Below, in pieces: positions 6,073 to 13,772 of a stretch of 16,287 nt of DNA. The stretch's first letter is position 1. Each line of letters opens with the position of its first letter. The notes under the pieces are model-generated. The model was not told the origin of the DNA. It was given only the letters and a program-made list of their open reading frames with translations, and did not search any database. Position numbers and translations under genes: made by a program. The stretch is from a bacterium (lineage in GTDB: Bacteria > Gemmatimonadota > Glassbacteria > GWA2-58-10), in assembly GCA_021372515.1 (NCBI GenBank), contig JAJFUG010000147.1, positions 1 through 16,287 of the forward strand. Direction: 5' to 3'.

Positions 6073-8682
6073 CTACTGCGGGTCGTTGAGCAGGCGGAAA
6101 CTCTCGATCGACCAGGCCCCCACCTTGGCCTCAAAACTGTGGCTATCGTGCGGCAGGGCCTCGAGGCTGTTCTCCAGCAGGTCGGTCCGGTAGACCGCAT
6201 CGAACGGGCGGGCCAGGCTCAGGCGGGCCGTGCAGGCTTTACCGGCGCTCTCGTAGAGCCGCAGCACCAGGTCGTCCGAGTCCTCGGCCTTTTTCAGCAC
6301 GGTCAATACGACATTCTCCGGCTCCAGGCTGAGGAACGACTGCGTCGCGGGCAGCTCGCCGAAGTGCACGCTCTCGGCCCGGCAGAGCAGGGGGTTGTTG
6401 AGTTCGTAGCCCCGTTTCACTGTGCCGGCCTCTCTCCAGTCGCCGCGGTGCGGGTAAAGGGCGTAGCCCACCGCGTGCACTCCGGCCTCATCGGTCACGA
6501 ACGAGGGGTGGTCCGGGCTGCGCAGCACGCTCAGGCGGACCACGCCGCCCCGGATGTCGTAGCCGTAGCGGTTGTCGTTGACCAGGCTCGCGCCGTAGCC
6601 GTCCGCCGACAGGTCGGCCCACTGCTGGGCGGCCTGCTCCTGACCCAGGTTGGCCCGGGTGATCGTGCCGTAGGGGATCTCGTAGGCGGCCTCGCCGGTT
6701 TTCACGTTCAGCGGGAACGCCACCTTGACCATCTTATTGCGGCCCTCCCAGTCCAGGACAAGCCTGAAATCGGCCTGAGCGCTCCCGGCGTAGAGGATTA
6801 TGTCCTGGGTCAGACGGGCCAGGCCGTATTTCTGTTTCACCCTCAGCACGGCGCGCACCGGGCCGCTCTCGATCAGCTTGATTTCCGGGTCCGGCTCGGT
6901 GTCCCATGACGGGCCGTCCCAGGCGTGAAGGTGCTCGTGGTCGAGGTCCCGGTTGTCCAGAAAACCCTCGGAGTCGCCGAAATCCTGTATGATCTGGATC
7001 CGGTTGCCCTCTCCGCCCGAGAGGACCTCGCGGCCGGCGGCCTTGTCGTAGACGCTTTTCAGGTTGCCGGTGGCCGGGTTGAGGCTCAGGCGCAGGAAAC
7101 TGTTCTCCAGAGTCTGGGGCGTGGCTTTGAGCTCCACCGCCTCGGACTGCGCCCCGGCCTCATCCGGGAACGCCCGGTACAGGCTGTAGCCCAGCGAGGG
7201 GACCTCCCGGGCCAGGAACACGAAACTCACCCGGTGGGCGCCCTCCCGGTCCTGCCGCGCGGTGATCTGGACCGGGACATCCTCTCCTTTCGGTCCGTTC
7301 AGGCGCAGGGACCCGACCGGCGCGTCCAGCTCGAGGCTCATCTCCACCGGCCCGCTGCGCCGCCAGGCCAGCGGGTTGAACACCAGCAGGGGCACTCCCT
7401 CGCCGCGGGTGTCCACCTGCGCGGCAATGGCTCCCAGGGCGCGCTCCAGGTGCTCCTGGCCCCCAGTGAGCACCTCGCGGTAGAGCTGAAGGGCATCCGC
7501 CTGGGCCGGCGGGATGTCGGTGCCGCTGATCGTGTCGTGGAACTGGTTGAGCATCACCTTCTTCCAGGAATCGAAAATGTCACCCTGGGGGTAATGCTCG
7601 AGGGCCCCCATTTTCCAGGCCAGGGCGGAGAATTTTTCCTGAGACAGAAGGAGGCACTCGCTGCGGCGGTTGCCGGTCTTGATCTCGCCCGCGGTGGTGT
7701 AGGCCCCGCGGATCGTGGGGGTGATCTCGCCCGCGAACACCGGATAGCGCCCCGGGCGCTCTTTCAGGGCCTTTTCGAAAGACGAAGGCTTGCTGAATTT
7801 CACCGCGGCCGGCTTAGCGCCAACGCCCGTTTCCCGCTCCTGCATGACCGCTTTCATCTTCTCCACATCCGCCCGCAGGGCGCCGCCGCCGTGGTTGCCC
7901 ACCCCGATCAGGGTGATCAGGTCGCGCACCCCGTAGCGCTCCCACAGCTCGGTGAGCTGGCTGTCCAGCTCCTGGCGCGAGGGCAGGATACCGTCCGGAT
8001 AGCGCATGCGAACGGTCAGCACCCGCGAGCCGTCCGGGCCCTCCCACCAGAACATCTTTTCATCGTTCGGGATGCCGCCGCGGGTGAAGAAATAATTTTC
8101 GATACCGCATTTCTTGAAAATCTGAGGGTAGGTCCAGGGGTGGGTCCAGGCATCCACGCACCAGACCGTTTTCACGTCCACCCCGAAATGGTCCTTGAAA
8201 TAGCGCTTGCCGTACATCAGTTGGCGCACCACCGACTCGCCGCAGGGCAGGCAGCCGTCGAACTCGTCCCAGGCGGTGCTGGCTATCTCCAGGCGGCCGT
8301 CCCCCTGCGCCTGGGGGTTCCAGATCCGCTCGCCCAGCTCGCTGGTCACGTGCTGATAGTAGTGCAGCTTGTAGAACAGTCCGGGGTACAGCTCCTCCAG
8401 CGGCTCGATGGCCGGCGCCTGCAGGAAAGCGAATGTGTAGTCCGGGTACTTGTCCATGTTGTCGAACGCGGTCTCGAGCGTGTGCGTGACCACCACCTTG
8501 ACCGTGTGCGGCCAGTAGCGCCACCACCAGGCCAGGTCGATATGGGCCTGCGGGATCACGTGGACAGTCATTTCCCCTAACGGTGCGGGTTCCGCGGCCC
8601 GCAGGCTCACAGACGGCGCGGTCATGGAAAACAGGGCCGCGGCAGCGAGCATCGCGGCGGTGCTGAGAGCGCTGGCTTTCAT
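6073..8682 (-). CDS. Exported GH38 alpha-mannosidase
   Basis: Glycoside hydrolase family 38 retaining, zinc-dependent enzyme of 869 residues that would remove alpha-mannose from glycans outside the cytoplasm. Residues 1-30 form a Sec signal peptide ending LRAA. The catalytic (beta/alpha) domain opens with PQAHIDLAWWW, where H47 and D49 are expected zinc ligands. WCVDAW carries D177, the expected nucleophile and third ligand. VGNHGGG (261-267) is a family active-site block, and NQFHDTISGT holds H382 and D383. The middle helical region (about 340-420) and the large C-terminal beta-sandwich half complete the family layout and length. GGAGG stands 6-7 nt before the ATG. The gene diverges from an exported oxidoreductase/isomerase pair, pointing to a shared glycan-catabolic locus. 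Exact linkage specificity cannot be read from sequence. Confidence 0.93.
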   Translation of the reverse strand: MKASALSTAAMLAAAALFSMTAPSVSLRAAEPAPLGEMTVHVIPQAHIDLAWWWRYWPHTVKVVVTHTLETAFDNMDKYPDYTFAFLQAPAIEPLEELYPGLFYKLHYYQHVTSELGERIWNPQAQGDGRLEIASTAWDEFDGCLPCGESVVRQLMYGKRYFKDHFGVDVKTVWCVDAWTHPWTYPQIFKKCGIENYFFTRGGIPNDEKMFWWEGPDGSRVLTVRMRYPDGILPSRQELDSQLTELWERYGVRDLITLIGVGNHGGGALRADVEKMKAVMQERETGVGAKPAAVKFSKPSSFEKALKERPGRYPVFAGEITPTIRGAYTTAGEIKTGNRRSECLLLSQEKFSALAWKMGALEHYPQGDIFDSWKKVMLNQFHDTISGTDIPPAQADALQLYREVLTGGQEHLERALGAIAAQVDTRGEGVPLLVFNPLAWRRSGPVEMSLELDAPVGSLRLNGPKGEDVPVQITARQDREGAHRVSFVFLAREVPSLGYSLYRAFPDEAGAQSEAVELKATPQTLENSFLRLSLNPATGNLKSVYDKAAGREVLSGGEGNRIQIIQDFGDSEGFLDNRDLDHEHLHAWDGPSWDTEPDPEIKLIESGPVRAVLRVKQKYGLARLTQDIILYAGSAQADFRLVLDWEGRNKMVKVAFPLNVKTGEAAYEIPYGTITRANLGQEQAAQQWADLSADGYGASLVNDNRYGYDIRGGVVRLSVLRSPDHPSFVTDEAGVHAVGYALYPHRGDWREAGTVKRGYELNNPLLCRAESVHFGELPATQSFLSLEPENVVLTVLKKAEDSDDLVLRLYESAGKACTARLSLARPFDAVYRTDLLENSLEALPHDSHSFEAKVGAWSIESFRLLNDPQ

Positions 8683-8773
8683 CTCACCCCTCCTCCACCT
8701 GGTTTGCGTTGAATTTCTGCCTGGCTGCCTCGGCTGTGCTGTGACGGTGCGGATTGAAAAAAAGGCTGGAACA

Positions 8774-8781
8774 AAGCGCTT
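8774..8781. promoter_or_regulatory. Possible LacI-family operator half-palindrome core
   Basis: The palindrome AAGCGCTT has a central CG step and sits in ACAAAGCGCTTGAG. That layout is seen in operators of LacI/GalR-type sugar regulators. It lies 8 bp from an AT-rich TATAAT patch (8790-8795) in a region that controls carbohydrate genes on both sides. A single short palindrome is weak evidence. Confidence 0.3.
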
Positions 8782-9056
8782 GAGTTTTATATAATAGGTA
8801 GGTCAGAGTGCGATGTTTCTCTCCCGCTGCGCCTCCCGACACCGTTGGTACTTTCTCCCCCGCATGCGCATTCAGGTCGATCCGCCTCTGCCACGCCCGT
8901 TTTTACAAGCACCGGGCGGATAACAGGATGGCGGATCGTTACCGGGCTTGGCCCGATTATCGACATATTACCGCAGGCTTCGGGCAAGAGCAAGATATTC
9001 ATGGGCTTTTTCCGGCCCAGGATTTCAGAAAAATCGGGTCCCGGTCCACGATTCCG

Positions 9057-9085
9057 TTGCGCGGCCCGGCCCGCGACTTTAATAT
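9057..9085 (+). promoter_or_regulatory. Candidate promoter for the Gfo/Idh operon
   Basis: TTGCGC (9057-9062) and TAATAT (9080-9085) with a 17-bp spacer. TAATAT stands out as AT-rich in GC-rich flanks. Initiation near 9092 would leave a leader of about 54 nt before the ATG at 9146. Confidence 0.4.
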
Positions 9086-9145
9086 GCTGTGCGTGTGTGA
9101 TGCAGGGTGCGGAGTTTTTCAATCAATCATTCTACAGGAGGAAAG

Positions 9146-10429
9146 ATGTCCAGGCAGCCCGACCGCAGAACATTCCTCAAATCCGCCGCCGCGGCCTCGG
9201 CCGCTTTCACCATCCTGCGGCCTGAGATCGTTTTCGGCACCGCGGCCAACTCCAGCGTGGGGCTGGGGGTTATCGGCTGCGGCAACCGCGGGACCAACGT
9301 GGGCAGCGGCCTGGTGACCAACGCCGGGGCGCGCGTGACCGCCCTGGCCGACCTTATGCGCGACAAGCTGGCCGACGGGCAGAAGAATTTCAACCAGGCC
9401 AACCGCGGGAAAGGCTACGCCGAGATTTCGCCCAAGAACCTGTTTTCCGGCTCCGAGGCCTATCTGCGCCTGATCGAGTGCAAGGACGTGGACGCCGTGC
9501 TGGTGACCACCCCGGCCGTGTTCCACCCCCTGCACATGGAGGCCGCGGTGGAGGCGGGCAAGCACACCTACTGCGAAAAGCCGGTGGGTGTGGATGTCAA
9601 GGGCGTGAACCGTTTCCTGCGCGCCGCCGACCGCGCCAACGGGCGCTGCTCCCTGGCCGTGGGTTTCCAGATCCGTCACGCCACGCCATATGTCGAGCTG
9701 CGGCAGAAAATCAACGAGGGCCTGATCGGCGATATCGTGAGCGTGCAGGCCTACTATTTCTCGGGCGAGCCGGAGCTCGACTGGCGCGCCGACCGCTCCT
9801 GGGATGAGAACCGTCTGCGCTGCTGGTTCTGGTTCCGCGACCTGTCGGGCGATATCCTGGTCGAGCAGGGCATCCACGTGGTCGATATCTGCAACTGGAT
9901 CCTGGGCCAGCACCCGGTGGCGGCCAGCGGAGTGGGCGGCCGCGCGGGCCGTGACGACAAGGGCGATGCCTGGAGCCACTATCAGGTGAATTTCGAGTAT
10001 CCCTGCGGGGCGCACGTGAATTTCCACTCGACCCAGCTCGATCCGGCCTATGGCGATGTGGCCGAGAAATTCTTCGGCACCAAGGGTATCGCCGAGGCGC
10101 ACTACAGCGGCGGGGTGTTCATCAAAGGGGCCCAGGAATGGGACAGCGGGGCCAGCCGGGGCGGCGCCACCGAGAGCGCGCAGGATAAGGCCGCCGGGCG
10201 GTTCACCTCGGCCCTGGAGGATGCCGACCCCAACAAGCAGAAAGCTTTCATCGGCAGTATCACCAGCGGCAAGCTGATCAACGAGGGCCAGGCCGGCGCC
10301 GACACGGCCATGTCGGCCATTCTCGGCCGCACCGCGGCCTACTGGGGTCGCAGGGTTACCTGGGACGAGGTGGCGGCCTCGGATGACTGTTTCGAGCCGG
10401 CCCTCGACCTGCGCCAGTTCGACAAGTAA
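9146..10429 (+). CDS. Tat-exported Gfo/Idh/MocA-family oxidoreductase
   Basis: NAD(P)-dependent sugar or sugar-derivative oxidoreductase of 427 residues, predicted periplasmic. Residues 1-34 are a twin-arginine signal (RRTFLKS followed by an Ala-rich stretch). The Rossmann domain shows GVIGCGNRG (41-49) and the family motif YCEKPVGVD, with E144-K145-P146 carrying the expected catalytic lysine. The C-terminal alpha/beta domain occupies about 160-400. The ATG at 9146 has AGGAGG 5 nt upstream; an in-frame upstream start at 9107 would displace the Tat motif and lacks a ribosome-binding site. Export by Tat fits a folded, cofactor-loaded enzyme. It is followed after 20 bp by another Tat-exported sugar enzyme and is divergent from a GH38 mannosidase, so a role in oxidising released sugars is a reasonable inference. 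The substrate is unknown. Confidence 0.9.
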   Translation: MSRQPDRRTFLKSAAAASAAFTILRPEIVFGTAANSSVGLGVIGCGNRGTNVGSGLVTNAGARVTALADLMRDKLADGQKNFNQANRGKGYAEISPKNLFSGSEAYLRLIECKDVDAVLVTTPAVFHPLHMEAAVEAGKHTYCEKPVGVDVKGVNRFLRAADRANGRCSLAVGFQIRHATPYVELRQKINEGLIGDIVSVQAYYFSGEPELDWRADRSWDENRLRCWFWFRDLSGDILVEQGIHVVDICNWILGQHPVAASGVGGRAGRDDKGDAWSHYQVNFEYPCGAHVNFHSTQLDPAYGDVAEKFFGTKGIAEAHYSGGVFIKGAQEWDSGASRGGATESAQDKAAGRFTSALEDADPNKQKAFIGSITSGKLINEGQAGADTAMSAILGRTAAYWGRRVTWDEVAASDDCFEPALDLRQFDK

Positions 10430-10449
10430 AAACCAATGAGGAGCAAGGA

Positions 10450-11394
10450 ATGAGCACTCTGGGAAGACGGGATTTCATCCGCTCGGCCTCGCTGGCGGCA
10501 GCGGTGTCGGCCACCGGACTTTCGGCCGCCGCTGAAAAACCGGGGCAAGGCTCTGCGGAGCCGGGGCGGGATGCCTCGGCCGACATGCAGCTCGGGATCA
10601 TCATCGAGGCGGATGACCCGGAAAAGGGTCTGGAGAGGGTAAAAAAGCTGGGATTCAGCACCTGTGAGCTGGGGTTGAAGAATTTTTCGGTCGAGCACGC
10701 CCAGCGGGTGAAAAAGGCCCTGGCCGCGGCCGGGGTCTCGCCCACCGCCGTGATCAGCAATGGGCCCGGCGAAACACGCTGGAATTTCTACGAGGGTCCG
10801 CGCACTATCGGCCTGGTGCCGCGCACCCACCGAGCCGAGCGCATGGCGCGCCTGAAACAGGCGGTGGATTTCTGTGTCGAGGCCGGGATACCGGCGATCA
10901 ACTCGCATTTCGGGTTTATCCCCGAGGACCCCAACGATCCGCTCTATGGCGAGTTCATCAGCGCGGTCCACGAGGTGGCCAGCTATGCCAAGGGCCATGG
11001 CATCCTGGTCCGTTTCGAGACCGGCCAGGAGACCCCGGTCACCCTTCTGCGCGCGATTACCGATATCGGCACGGACAACCTGGGGGTCAACTACGACACG
11101 GCTAACCTGATCCTCTACGGCAAGGCCAACCCGGTGGACGGCCTCGAGGTGCTGGGTCCGCACGTGCAGTCGCTGCACGCCAAGGATGGGACCTACCCGA
11201 CCGGACCGCGCGACCTGGGCGAGGAGACACCGATCGGCCAGGGCTGGGTCGATTTCCCGGCCGTGATCCGCAAGCTCAAGAAACTGGGGTTCAAGGGTCA
11301 TATCACCATCGAGCGCGAGATCGAGGGCGAGGAGCAGACCCGCGACATCCTCGCCTCGAAGGATTACCTGCAGAACCTGATCCGCACCGCCTGA
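10450..11394 (+). CDS. Tat-exported sugar phosphate isomerase/epimerase-like TIM barrel
   Basis: A 314-residue protein of the xylose-isomerase-like TIM-barrel (AP_endonuc_2) superfamily. Residues 1-28 form a twin-arginine signal (RRDFIRS, then Ala-rich). The barrel spans about 46-312. Likely metal-binding positions are E190 (VRFETGQE), D216 (NYDTAN), H243 (LHAKD) and E288 or E290 (ITIERE), the usual Glu/Asp/His/Glu pattern of the family. GAGGAGCAAGGA lies directly before the ATG, and the gap to the oxidoreductase stop is 20 bp, so the two form one operon ended by the hairpin at 11417-11458. Its location outside the cytoplasm argues against a sugar-phosphate substrate. A keto-sugar isomerase, epimerase or lyase acting with the partner oxidoreductase is my inference. 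Confidence 0.88.
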   Translation: MSTLGRRDFIRSASLAAAVSATGLSAAAEKPGQGSAEPGRDASADMQLGIIIEADDPEKGLERVKKLGFSTCELGLKNFSVEHAQRVKKALAAAGVSPTAVISNGPGETRWNFYEGPRTIGLVPRTHRAERMARLKQAVDFCVEAGIPAINSHFGFIPEDPNDPLYGEFISAVHEVASYAKGHGILVRFETGQETPVTLLRAITDIGTDNLGVNYDTANLILYGKANPVDGLEVLGPHVQSLHAKDGTYPTGPRDLGEETPIGQGWVDFPAVIRKLKKLGFKGHITIEREIEGEEQTRDILASKDYLQNLIRTA

Positions 11395-11416
11395 GAGGCG
11401 GACGGAGAATAGAACC

Positions 11417-11458
11417 CCCCGCGTCCGGTTGTACTCTGCCGGGCGCGGGGTTATATTT
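11417..11458 (+). terminator. Rho-independent terminator of the oxidoreductase operon
   Basis: A 12-bp stem, CCCCGCGTCCGG with CCGGGCGCGGGG (one T-G wobble), a 10-nt loop, and TTATATTT directly after it. Confidence 0.85.
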
Positions 11459-11498
11459 GCAGGGGAGGTTTCTGGCAGGCAGGCGCTGTTTGATGCCG

Positions 11499-11518
11499 GG
11501 GCACGCTGCACCGTGCCC
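11499..11518 (+). other. Small hairpin in the leader of the YdjM-like gene
   Basis: Perfect 7-bp stem GGGCACG/CGTGCCC with a 6-nt loop, 27 nt before the ATG at 11546. There is no U-tract, so it is unlikely to be a terminator. Its role is unknown. Confidence 0.35.
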
Positions 11519-11545
11519 AGATAACCAATCTGCAAGGGAAGAAAC

Positions 11546-12208
11546 ATGTTCATCGGACATTTCGGCGTGGGCCTTCTGGCCAAGCGCGCCGCGCCCAAAG
11601 CCTCCCTGGGCACGCTGTTTTTCGCGGCCCAGGCGCTGGACCTTCTCTGGCCCATCCTTCTGCTGAGCGGAGTGGAGGGGGTGCGGATCGCGCCCGGGAT
11701 CACCGTGGTCTGCCCGCTCGATTTTGTGAACTATCCCTGGAGCCACGGGCTGTTTCCGGTGCTGGTCTGGGCCGCGGCCCTGGCGCTGCTGTACTGGATT
11801 TTCCGCCGCTCCCTGGGCACGGGCGTGGTGCTGGGCCTGGTCCTGGCCAGCCACTGGCTGCTCGATTTTGTCACCCACCGCCCGGACCTTCCCCTGGCCC
11901 CCGGCGACCCGCGGCGCTACGGCCTGGGTCTGTGGAACTCGCTCGCCGGCTCGCTTGCGGCCGAGGTGGGGCTTTTTCTGCTGGGCCTGTGGGTCTACAC
12001 CAGCGCGACCCGACCCGAGAACCGCCGGGGGACTTGGCCGCTCTGGGCCCTGGCGCTTGCCCTGCTTGGGATACAGGTAGCCAACTATTTCGGGCCGCCC
12101 CCGCCGGATGTGCCGACCCTGGCCTACAGCGCGCTGGGTATCTGGCTGTTCGTGTTCTGGGGCGCCTGGGTGGACAGCAATAGAAGGGCGGTGAAGGGGA
12201 GGCGGTAG
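11546..12208 (+). CDS. YdjM-like (metal-dependent hydrolase annotated) membrane protein
   Basis: An integral membrane protein of 220 residues resembling the PF04307/YdjM-type family, often labelled metal-dependent hydrolase although activity is poorly documented. It has conserved-looking polar residues in a membrane setting: H5 in FIGHFGVGLLAKR, D32 in ALDLLWP, H67 in NYPWSHGL, and SHWLLDFVTHRPDLP with H103, D107, H111 and D114. Five or six hydrophobic segments are visible (about 22-42, 68-86, 91-108, 131-151, 164-178 and 190-210). A GGGAAG sequence lies about 6 nt before the ATG. It follows a terminator, so it is probably a single-gene unit. Immediately after its stop, base composition drops abruptly to AT-rich, so it is the left neighbour of the inserted defence cassette. 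Confidence 0.75.
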   Translation: MFIGHFGVGLLAKRAAPKASLGTLFFAAQALDLLWPILLLSGVEGVRIAPGITVVCPLDFVNYPWSHGLFPVLVWAAALALLYWIFRRSLGTGVVLGLVLASHWLLDFVTHRPDLPLAPGDPRRYGLGLWNSLAGSLAAEVGLFLLGLWVYTSATRPENRRGTWPLWALALALLGIQVANYFGPPPPDVPTLAYSALGIWLFVFWGAWVDSNRRAVKGRR

Positions 12209-12217
12209 AGATTTTTG

Positions 12218-12245
12218 TTGATTATTTATTAGGTTAGTTTAAAAT
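12218..12245 (+). promoter_or_regulatory. Candidate promoter of the deaminase cassette
   Basis: TTGATT (12218-12223) and TAAAAT (12240-12245) with a 16-bp spacer; TTGTTG at 12215 with a 19-bp spacer is an alternative. In AT-rich DNA such matches arise easily. Position and the 18-bp palindrome over the -10 add some weight. The leader would be about 40 nt, pyrimidine-rich, with no Shine-Dalgarno. Confidence 0.4.
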
Positions 12246-12249
12246 AACC
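12232..12249. promoter_or_regulatory. 18-bp near-perfect palindrome, candidate operator
   Basis: GGTTAGTTT/AAAATAACC pairs in 8 of 9 positions and covers the putative -10 of the deaminase promoter. A repressor site is plausible. A weak hairpin ending transcription of the upstream gene is an alternative. Confidence 0.4.
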
Positions 12250-12290
12250 CAGACCAACATTTTCCCTAAACCAAACTCTCCCTCTCCCCT

Positions 12291-13772
12291 ATGAAAAAAC
12301 AGCAAGACACTCTGTTAAAGAGTTATGTAGATTCAGATCTTATAATAGGTCTGGTTGGTGCTGTTGGTACTAGGCTTGTGGTTGTTGCAGAACAAATAAA
12401 GAAACGTTTAGAGTTTTTTGGATATAAATCGGCTGAAATAAGAATTTCGAAGCAACTTATTCCTCTGTTGATCAAAGTTCCAAAGGATAGTGATTTTCAA
12501 AATTCTTATGATAGAATTAACACTTTAATGACCGCAGGAAATGAAGCAAGAACATTTTCTAATAACAATGCTATCTTTGCTCTTGGGTCAGCCGTACTAA
12601 TTGGTTCAGAAAGGAAAAAGCATCCACACGAAAAGAGAATGGCCTTTATTATCAATTCATTGAAAAGACCAGAAGAAGTTGCCAAGCTGCGGGAGATTTA
12701 TTCAGACAGTTTTTATTTGTTAGGAGTGTACTCAGATAAAGAGATTAGGAAAAAATGCTTATGTGATGAGCAAGGAATGAGTCAGGAAGAGGCCGAAAAA
12801 TTAATCAAAAGAGACGCGGAAGAAAACATCCTGTTTGGTCAGGGAACCAGTGATACTTTCCATCGTTCAGACTTTTTTATACCCTTCGACGATGAAAGTA
12901 AAATGAAATCTAATCTTTGGAGAATTCTGGATATTCTATTCGGTGACCCATTCCAGACTCCAACTTTTGATGAATTTGCAATGTTTATGGCATTCTCAGC
13001 AGCGTTACGATCTGCTGATTTATCAAGGCAGGTTGGAGCAGTAATAGCAAAAAAAAGACAAATAATCGCAATGGGAGCAAATGACGCTCCCGCATTTGGA
13101 GGTGGGTTATATTGGACAGGAGATGATCCCGATGGGCGAGATTATAAAGTGGGATACGACTCTAATAAAATAAACAAGGACATTATGATTAATGAGATTA
13201 TATCTAAGTGTAAATTCGATACAAAAACAAATAAAATACTGAAAAACGTGCTAAATGAAAGCAAAATCCAGGATATAACTGAATATGGCAGAGTTGTGCA
13301 TGCAGAAATGGAAGCCTTGCTTTCTTGTTCCAGAAGTAATAATAATAGTCAAGACGGTGTATTATACTGTACCACTTTTCCCTGTCACAACTGCGCAAAA
13401 CATATAGTTGCAGCAGGAATTACAAAAGTTGTCTATGTTGAACCATATCCAAAAAGCAAGACCGAAGAAATGTATCCTGATTCAGTAAATATTACTCCAC
13501 CTTCTTCTGAAGTAAATGCCGAGAAAAAAGTCTCATTCGAACCTTTCGTTGGTGTAGGGCCGAGAAGATTTTTTGATTTTTTCTCTATGCAACTTAGTTC
13601 GGGTTATCCGTTACAAAGAAAAGAAACTGATGGCAAAAAGATCGTATGGAAAAGAGCAAACGCTGTACTGAGAACAAAAAGCCTTCCTTTGTCCTATTTA
13701 GATATGGAAAAGCTGGCTATAAACCAGTTTAACATGCATAGAAAGGAGCTGAAAGATGACTCCAAGAAGTGA
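12291..13772 (+). CDS. avcD: Anti-phage dCTP/dCMP deaminase, DCD/AvcD family
   Basis: A 493-residue two-domain protein matching the known defence family that deaminates deoxycytidine nucleotides on infection and starves phage of dNTPs. Residues about 15-215 form a P-loop-kinase-like N-terminal domain beginning DLIIGLVGAVGTRL. Its loop lacks the classical Walker A Lys. Residues about 225-440 are the zinc deaminase domain: H337-A338-E339 (HAEME) and P364-C365-x-x-C368, with H337, C365 and C368 as zinc ligands and E339 as proton shuttle. Length fits the family. The start is the only reasonable in-frame ATG, yet it is preceded by CTCTCCCTCTCCCCT with no ribosome-binding site. AT-rich base and codon use contrasts with both flanks, indicating horizontal transfer. 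The AvcI RNA known to restrain AvcD in some systems is not evident; only 82 bp separate this gene from the upstream one. A 60-residue ORF overlaps its end. Confidence 0.87.
   Translation: MKKQQDTLLKSYVDSDLIIGLVGAVGTRLVVVAEQIKKRLEFFGYKSAEIRISKQLIPLLIKVPKDSDFQNSYDRINTLMTAGNEARTFSNNNAIFALGSAVLIGSERKKHPHEKRMAFIINSLKRPEEVAKLREIYSDSFYLLGVYSDKEIRKKCLCDEQGMSQEEAEKLIKRDAEENILFGQGTSDTFHRSDFFIPFDDESKMKSNLWRILDILFGDPFQTPTFDEFAMFMAFSAALRSADLSRQVGAVIAKKRQIIAMGANDAPAFGGGLYWTGDDPDGRDYKVGYDSNKINKDIMINEIISKCKFDTKTNKILKNVLNESKIQDITEYGRVVHAEMEALLSCSRSNNNSQDGVLYCTTFPCHNCAKHIVAAGITKVVYVEPYPKSKTEEMYPDSVNITPPSSEVNAEKKVSFEPFVGVGPRRFFDFFSMQLSSGYPLQRKETDGKKIVWKRANAVLRTKSLPLSYLDMEKLAINQFNMHRKELKDDSKK

Larger units (their letters stand above)
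8683..9145. other. Divergent regulatory region, 463 bp
   Basis: It separates the mannosidase (minus) from the oxidoreductase operon (plus). I see no convincing gene; open frames here run out of frame into the start of the oxidoreductase. It contains an AT-rich patch with TATAAT (8790-8795), the symmetric element AAGCGCTT (8774-8781), and a promoter-like pair at 9057-9085 close to the plus-strand gene. Confidence 0.6.

Noticed and set aside
6925-8580. 551-codon plus-strand open frame
   Set aside because: It is antisense to the GH38 mannosidase, whose active-site motifs and length are complete.
8808-9317. Open frames in the divergent intergenic region
   Set aside because: They run out of frame into the oxidoreductase gene, have no ribosome-binding site and encode low-complexity, motif-free products.
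10339-11703. 454-codon minus-strand open frame
   Set aside because: It spans the sugar isomerase gene, its terminator and the next gene's start on the other strand. It has no recognisable domain.
12209-12290. AvcI-like antitoxin RNA upstream of the deaminase
   Set aside because: The space is only 82 bp and shows no strong structured RNA apart from the 18-bp palindrome. An RNA inside flanking genes cannot be excluded but is not supported.
13204-13398. 64-codon minus-strand open frame inside the deaminase gene
   Set aside because: It overlaps the conserved HAE and PCxxC coding region and has no ribosome-binding site or domain.
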